From NCBI GenBank assembly GCA_016721305.1, contig JADKIH010000021.1, forward strand, positions 1 to 30,980: a stretch of 30,980 bases of DNA, given 5' to 3'. The notes beneath the pieces were generated by a model, which worked only from the letters and a program-made list of their open reading frames with translations, made no database searches and had not been told where the DNA came from. The stretch comes from Bacteroidota bacterium. Its GTDB lineage: Bacteria; Bacteroidota; Bacteroidia; AKYH767-A; 2013-40CM-41-45. Shown in pieces: positions 26,698-30,980 of this stretch. Made by a program: the position numbers and the translations under genes. Each line of letters starts with the position of its first letter. Within the stretch, counting starts at the first letter, position 1.

Positions 26698-26739
26698 TCT
26701 TAGTGTCTTAGTGTTAAAAAAAACACTAAGACACTAAGA
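26698..26739. repeat. Perfect 18-bp inverted repeat built from CTTAGTGT words
   Basis: TCTTAGTGTCTTAGTGTT (26698-26715) and its exact complement (26722-26739) are separated by six A. Each arm contains two copies of an 8-bp word. It lies between the stop codons of converging genes (26696 and 26744), so a transcription-end function is plausible, but there is no T-tract after the hairpin on the plus strand. Confidence 0.85.
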
Positions 26740-26743
26740 GCAC

Positions 26744-28519
26744 TTACTTGACTGAACTCATCCACGCCACCATCTTCTTTTCGAAAACATCTAAAGGCAA
26801 ACAACCATCACGAAGCACTTCGTCATGGAAGGCGGCGATATTAAATTTCGATCCCATTTCCTTTTCTGCACGAGCACGGAGCTCAAGGATTTTCATTTGT
26901 CCGATCTTATATGCTAAAGCTTGTCCGGGAATTGCCATGTAACGCTCAATCTCAACCGTAATATCCGCTTCGCTTTCTGCATCATTCTCCAGCGATAATT
27001 CAATCGCCTGCTCACGTGTCATTCCTTTCATGTGCATTCCTACATCCACTACCAGACGCAGTGCGCGATGCATTTCTTCGCTCAATGCACCGAAGTACTG
27101 ATACGGATCGGTGTACAAGCCTAATTCTTTTCCAAGCGATTCAGTATACAAAGCCCATCCTTCGCCATAGGCGCCGTACCAGCCGAAACGACGGAACTTA
27201 GGAAGATCTTCGTTCTCCTGCTGAATTGATGTTTGATAATGATGGCCCGGAATCGCTTCGTGCAAAAACAAATCTTCCATACCGACTACATTAAACTTGG
27301 TCGGATCCAAAACAGGAACGTAGAAAACTCCAGGACGAGAACCATCGGGTGAAGCTTGATTGTATTCGGCACTTGATGAGGCTTCACGGAATGCTTCCGT
27401 CTGACGAATTTCAAATCTCGCCTTCGGAACTAAATTGAATAACTGCTTCAACTGCGGCTCCATCTTTACACCAATAGCACGGTAAGCGTTAATTACATCG
27501 CTATCCTGCTTGAATGGCATAAATTGTTTGTTCGTGTGAATGAAAGTAAAGAACTCTCTTAATGAACCTTTAAAGCCTGTGCTCTCTTTAATTTTTTCCA
27601 TTTCCGCCCGCAAACGAGCAACTTCCTTCTGACCGATTTCATAAATCTGATCAGGTGTCAAATCTGTCGTCGTCCAAAACTTTGCCAGATATGCATACAA
27701 CTCTTTCCCACCCGGTGTATCGGATATGCCTGCCGTTAGTCGGCATTTCAGCATGTATTCGTTCTTGATAAAATCATGCATCTTCTGATAAGCGGGAACA
27801 ATTTCTTCAGAGATCGCCTTTAAATAATCGGCCTTTAACTTTTCACGTTCTGCAACATTTACGCTATCAGGAAACTTCTTGATCGGGTCTGCAAAGATGC
27901 TCGTCATCGGATCCTTCACGATAATACCTTGCAACTGTGGAAGCACTCGCTCCATCAAAACTTTCGGAGGAACAATGCCCATCGCCATACCACGACGCAT
28001 ATTGCTGATGGCCGTATCGGTATATGCCGGGAAAGTATGAATACGCTGAAGAAAATCCTGATAGTCCTTTGTCGTCTTGAAAGGCTGATTACCCGCGCCG
28101 GAACCTAATTGTGGAAATGTTAAATACATCGACCAAAACTGATTCAACGGCATCAGATTATCATGGAATTTCAATCCTTCGATTTGCATTTCCATTTCGC
28201 GCTTGAAAACATCGTAACTTAAAATAGCCTGTCCGGTAAGCTTCGCACGATCAATAGCATTTACCTGCTCAAAATATTTCGAATAAAATCCACTCAGCTT
28301 TTCGCGATAAGAATCACTAATATCGATTGCTAAAATATTGTTGTAACGCGGATCATTAATGCCCGTGGCCTCGAGAGGAAAAAGCGGCAAACGTTCTTCG
28401 TAGTAATTGGTGAGAAGAGAATCCAATGCAGCATTGGAACTGTCGCTCGTTGCTTCCTTTTTGGGAGAGCAGGAGATGATGGAAAAAATGACTGAGAGAG
28501 TCAGGAGGGTTCTTTTCAT
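26744..28519 (-). CDS. DUF885 family lipoprotein, putative zinc peptidase
   Basis: 591 residues, the usual DUF885 length. MKRTLLTLSVIFSIISC has a lipobox with Cys17, so the mature form should be a periplasmic or outer membrane lipoprotein. The H-E-A-I-P-G-H-H motif (420-427) is the expected metal site of the family, and it is followed by GWYGAYGEGWALYTESL and the C-terminal YMAIPGQALAYKIGQ. DUF885 is an M13/M3-like zinc metallopeptidase relative of largely unknown substrate. The gene is intact. Its upstream side, 35 to 99 bp before the start codon, is occupied by the left end of the RAYT element. A palindrome there may form a hairpin in its leader or insulate it from the upstream genes. Confidence 0.86.
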   Translation of the reverse strand: MKRTLLTLSVIFSIISCSPKKEATSDSSNAALDSLLTNYYEERLPLFPLEATGINDPRYNNILAIDISDSYREKLSGFYSKYFEQVNAIDRAKLTGQAILSYDVFKREMEMQIEGLKFHDNLMPLNQFWSMYLTFPQLGSGAGNQPFKTTKDYQDFLQRIHTFPAYTDTAISNMRRGMAMGIVPPKVLMERVLPQLQGIIVKDPMTSIFADPIKKFPDSVNVAEREKLKADYLKAISEEIVPAYQKMHDFIKNEYMLKCRLTAGISDTPGGKELYAYLAKFWTTTDLTPDQIYEIGQKEVARLRAEMEKIKESTGFKGSLREFFTFIHTNKQFMPFKQDSDVINAYRAIGVKMEPQLKQLFNLVPKARFEIRQTEAFREASSSAEYNQASPDGSRPGVFYVPVLDPTKFNVVGMEDLFLHEAIPGHHYQTSIQQENEDLPKFRRFGWYGAYGEGWALYTESLGKELGLYTDPYQYFGALSEEMHRALRLVVDVGMHMKGMTREQAIELSLENDAESEADITVEIERYMAIPGQALAYKIGQMKILELRARAEKEMGSKFNIAAFHDEVLRDGCLPLDVFEKKMVAWMSSVK

Positions 28520-28554
28520 GGTGGGGGGATTGGTGGGGTGAAGATAGGAAATTC

Positions 28555-28618
28555 TTCGGTGTCGGAGTTACCGGTTTCTTCGGTGTCGGAGTTGCAACTC
28601 CGACACCGAAGAAACTTT
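28555..28618. repeat. Left terminal repeat of the RAYT element with 40-bp perfect palindrome
   Basis: The palindrome occupies 28575-28614 and is symmetric around 28594/28595. The outer half-site is 28555-28570 and the CCGG spacer 28571-28574. The transposase stop codon (28618-28620) touches its inner edge. Confidence 0.93.
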
Positions 28619-29187
28619 TATTGCCAATAAGTGCCTTCATCCCATCCCATCAACTCAAAAATATTATCAACCGGCAAAAACAAATCTTCCTTTCCTTTGT
28701 AATAACCCGCAGAAGAGTATTTATAATCCTCCGGAAGAGTTACCAAATTCTTCCTTACGGGGTTTTGATGAATATAATTCAACTTTTGCAAAGCCCGCAA
28801 TGGATGCTCTAGTGACCGTGAATCAAATCGGTCATTCCAAACTTTGTACTGCTGTCTGCTGGTTTTATATTCCATTGCACACAACAACAGGGATTGGTTT
28901 TGCTTTTCTATACTTTCTCGAATGTGAATTGAAGTGTGCTTCTTAAAATCCCGCATAAAATCTGATATACGAAAGTCTTCTTTGAACAACATCATCATGT
29001 GGGTATGATTTGGCATAAAAACATAGCCGGGTAACGCTACAGTGTATTTGTTCATGCAATACAATATACTGTCCCGTAAAATTTCAAGGTGCTTTATGTC
29101 CGTAAGCAATGGCAGCCATTCATTACATGAAGTCGTAACAAATTGCAAAGGAAAATCGGAATATGCTTTGTGATTGCGTCGTCCCAC
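28618..29187 (-). CDS. REP-associated tyrosine transposase (Y1/HUH family, IS200-like)
   Basis: 189 residues from a GTG at 29187; no ATG lies in frame nearby, and MGRRNHKAYSDFPLQFVTT matches the usual RAYT beginning. The metal-binding HUH motif is H-T-H in YVFMPNHTHMMMLF (61-63). KLNYIHQNPVRKNLVTLPEDYKYSSAGYY is the characteristic C-terminal signature. RAYTs are single-copy domesticated relatives of IS200/IS605 transposases that cut and join REP hairpins as single strands. I cannot name the catalytic Tyr with confidence: the position after VWNDR reads F-D rather than the Y often seen there, while Y114 and Y138 are other candidates. The REP palindromes on both sides and the solitary copy at 17829 support a working or recently working system. 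Confidence 0.88.
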   Translation of the reverse strand: MGRRNHKAYSDFPLQFVTTSCNEWLPLLTDIKHLEILRDSILYCMNKYTVALPGYVFMPNHTHMMMLFKEDFRISDFMRDFKKHTSIHIRESIEKQNQSLLLCAMEYKTSRQQYKVWNDRFDSRSLEHPLRALQKLNYIHQNPVRKNLVTLPEDYKYSSAGYYKGKEDLFLPVDNIFELMGWDEGTYWQ

Positions 29188-29236
29188 GCAACAAAGATCC
29201 GACAGAAATGGAAAAAGTCGGTTTAATAAATGAGTG

Positions 29237-29300
29237 AAAGTTTCTTCGGTGTCGGAGTTGCAACTCCGACACCGAAGAAACCGGCAACTCCGACACCGAA
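29237..29300. repeat. Right terminal repeat of the RAYT element with 40-bp perfect palindrome
   Basis: The palindrome occupies 29241-29280; CCGG (29281-29284) and the outer half-site CAACTCCGACACCGAA (29285-29300) follow. It is the mirror image of the left end, with one difference at the position pairing with 28570. Confidence 0.93.
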
Positions 29301-29309
29301 ATAGTCTGT

Positions 29310-30936
29310 TTAAACAACCACCCCTTCATAAAACTTCTCTCTCATCTCCTTCACTCTCTCATCCACCAAATACTCATCGTACGTCATTCGCTTGTCGATG
29401 ATGCCGTTTGGTGTGAGTTCGATGATACGATTCGCTACTGTTTGCATGAACTCGTGATCATGTGACGAAAAGGGCGATGTGCTTCCAGTCTTTCAATGCA
29501 TTGTTGAATGCGGTGATGGATTCGAGATCGAGGTGATTTGTCGGTTCGTCTAAGATGAGGCAGTTGGCATTCTGCAACATCATGCGTGATACCATGCAAC
29601 GAACTTTTTCGCCTCCTGATAATACGTCACAACGTTTCAATGATTCTTCTCCGCTGAACAACATCTTTCCTAAAAAGCCGCGTACGTATGTTTCGTCTTT
29701 GTCCTTTGAAAACTGACGAAGCCAGTCAATCAGATTTAAATCGCTTTTGAAAAATTTCGAATTGTCGTTTGGCAAATATGAGCGAGTAATTGTTGTTCCC
29801 CATGTAAATTCGCCTGAATCAGCTTTGTCTTCTCCGTTTAGGATTTCGAAGAATGTTGAGATCGCTAAATGTTCACGTGAGATCACAGCAACTTTATCGC
29901 CTTTGCTCAAAGTAAAGCTGATGTCGCTGAAGAGCAATTGTCCTTCATTCGAAGTTTTTGATAAATGTTCAACAGACAAAATCTGATCACCGCAATCACG
30001 TTCAGGCTTGAAGATAATTCCGGGATATTTTCGGGTCGACGCTTGAATATCGTCGATCACTAATTTCTCCAATAACTTCTTACGACTCGTTGCTTGTCTC
30101 GACTTCGATGCATTGGCAGAGAATCGTTCGATGAATTCCTGTAACTCTTTTCGCTTATCTTCTACTTTCTTATTCTGATCTGAGCGCTGACGTAATGCCA
30201 ACTGTGACGACTCATACCAAAACGAATAGTTTCCGGTAAACAGTTTTATTTTACTGAAATCAATATCGGCAACGTGTGTACAAACAGCATCAAGGAAGTG
30301 ACGATCGTGAGATACAACGATAACCGTATTTTGAAAATCGGCCAGAAAGTTTTCCAACCACGAAATAGTATCAACATCCAAATCATTCGTTGGCTCATCG
30401 AGCAGCAGAATGTCGGGATTTCCAAATAATGCCTGCGCCAACAGGACGCGAACTTTTTCTTTACCCGCCAAATCACCCATTAACATGGAATGATAATTTT
30501 CTTTGATTCCCAATCCGCTTAACAAATTGGCAGCATCGCTTTCCGCATCCCAACCGTTCATTTCACCGAATTGATGCTCCAAATCGGCAGCACGATTTCC
30601 GTCTTCTTCCGTAAAATCGGCTTTTGCATACAATGCTTCCTTCTCATGCATCACTGCCCAGAGCTTTTTATTGCCCATAAGCACGGTTTCGAGCACCTTT
30701 TTATCGTCGAATTCGAAGTGATTTTGCTTCAAAACGCTCATCCGGTCGCCCGGAGCCATCGAAACCTGGCCGGTCGATGGATCAATTTCGCCTGACAAAA
30801 TCTTCAAAAAAGTCGATTTTCCGGCTCCATTCGCACCAATTACGCCATAACAGTTGCCCGGAATGAATTTTAAATTCACTTCGTCGAACAAAACGCGCTT
30901 TCCGTAACGCAGGGATAGATTTGAAACTGAGATCAT
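29310..30936 (-). CDS. ABC-F family ATPase, YbiT-like, one frameshift
   Basis: About 542 residues once one base is restored near 29466-29468, which gives IALFSSHDHEFMQTVANRIIELTPNGIID to a stop at 29310-29312. ABC-F proteins have two ATPase domains in one chain joined by a linker, no membrane part, and act on the ribosome. The first domain has Walker A GANGAGKST and Walker B LLLDEPTNDLD but a degenerate signature (LAGKEK). The second has signature LSGGEK and Walker B LILDEPTNHLD, but its Walker A position reads V-I-S-R-E-H-L-A-I-S-T. Only one composite ATP site (Walker A of domain 1, signature of domain 2) is therefore canonical. The SANASKSRQATSRKK linker is that of the YbiT group. The start MISVSNLSLRYG at 30936 is standard. 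Confidence 0.87.
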
Positions 30937-30980
30937 TGCGGGGTATTTAAGAGGGGTGCGAAGGTACGGATTTCTTGCGA

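Larger units (their letters stand above)
28555..29300. mobile_element. REP-associated tyrosine transposase (RAYT) element with 64-bp terminal inverted repeats
   Basis: The left end (28555-28618) and right end (29237-29300) are inverted copies with 63 of 64 positions identical. From outside to inside each has a 16-bp half-site (TTCGGTGTCGGAGTTR), CCGG, a 40-bp perfect palindrome (half: TTTCTTCGGTGTCGGAGTTG) and CTTT. One transposase gene fills the middle. There is no visible target-site duplication, as expected for HUH transposases. The right end is 10 bp from the inferred stop of the ABC-F gene. Confidence 0.85.

Noticed and set aside
28521..28545. G-rich run before the DUF885 gene as a G-quadruplex
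   Set aside because: It lacks four regular tracts of three or more G, so only two-layer structures would be possible.
28356..28640. 94-residue minus-strand frame with PTPKKPVTPTPKN
   Set aside because: It reads through the REP palindrome and the start of the DUF885 gene in another frame, so it is a shadow.
1..30980. Phage defence island or antiphage system
   Set aside because: I found no nuclease, helicase, reverse transcriptase, TIR, SIR2 or CBASS-type genes, and the gene set is metabolic and envelope-related.

Overview
The window looks like a Bacteroidota (Bacteroidetes) chromosome of moderate GC content. The evidence is five secreted proteins with type IX secretion (T9SS) C-terminal sorting domains, many short MKK...FAQ-type signal peptides, Bacteroidota-style -7 boxes (TAnnTTTG) before some genes, and family content such as DUF885, DUF3575, WG repeats, a YHYH protein, an MbnP/MbnH pair and a YbiT-like ABC-F protein. 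I see no rRNA, tRNA, CRISPR array or prophage. The gene content is mostly housekeeping or envelope-related.

Layout. 1-1789: the tail of an unknown gene, then a broken membrane glycosyltransferase-like gene (minus). 1977-4435: an ALDH7-type aldehyde dehydrogenase behind a strong dyad, followed by a T9SS protein. 4495-11888: a long minus-strand block with a GNAT acetyltransferase, an atypical Nramp transporter, a TlpA-like thioredoxin, a lipid A-type acyltransferase, a TPR/WG-repeat protein, a PlsC-like acyltransferase and a small P-loop kinase-like protein. 12006-15923: an FMN reductase, a DnaJ/CbpA co-chaperone (frameshifted), an APC permease and a PIG-L deacetylase, the last two overlapping by 4 bp. 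16006-20968: a DUF3575 barrel divergent from an aldo/keto reductase, then MbnP, an MbnH-like di-heme peroxidase and a YHYH protein. 21153-26696: a large BNR/Asp-box T9SS protein (minus) and two tandem paralogous T9SS proteins. 26744-30936: a DUF885 lipoprotein, a REP-associated transposase (RAYT) element and a YbiT-like ABC-F gene.

Three things stand out. (1) A 746-bp RAYT element (28555-29300) has near-perfect 64-bp terminal inverted repeats. Each is built from a 40-bp perfect palindrome plus an outer half-site. A third, solitary copy of the palindrome sits at 17829-17860, where one C-to-T change supplies the stop codon of the aldo/keto reductase. (2) Several unrelated 7-8 bp tandem repeats sit exactly on, or directly after, gene ends. 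Four genes have their stop codon inside such a repeat, and one 17-unit heptamer array abuts the Nramp stop and contains a clear G-quadruplex motif. (3) An MbnP/MbnH pair suggests a copper-binding protein matured by tryptophan oxidation, although the MbnP 5' end is damaged.

At least eleven genes' worth of evidence points to single-base indels. The GT, acyltransferase, DnaJ, MbnP, MbnH, YHYH, BNR, one tandem T9SS gene and the ABC-F gene are each split, and most breaks are repaired by one base, often in a homopolymer. This looks more like sequencing error in a long-read or metagenomic assembly than mass pseudogenisation. Those genes are annotated here as full spans with the break noted.
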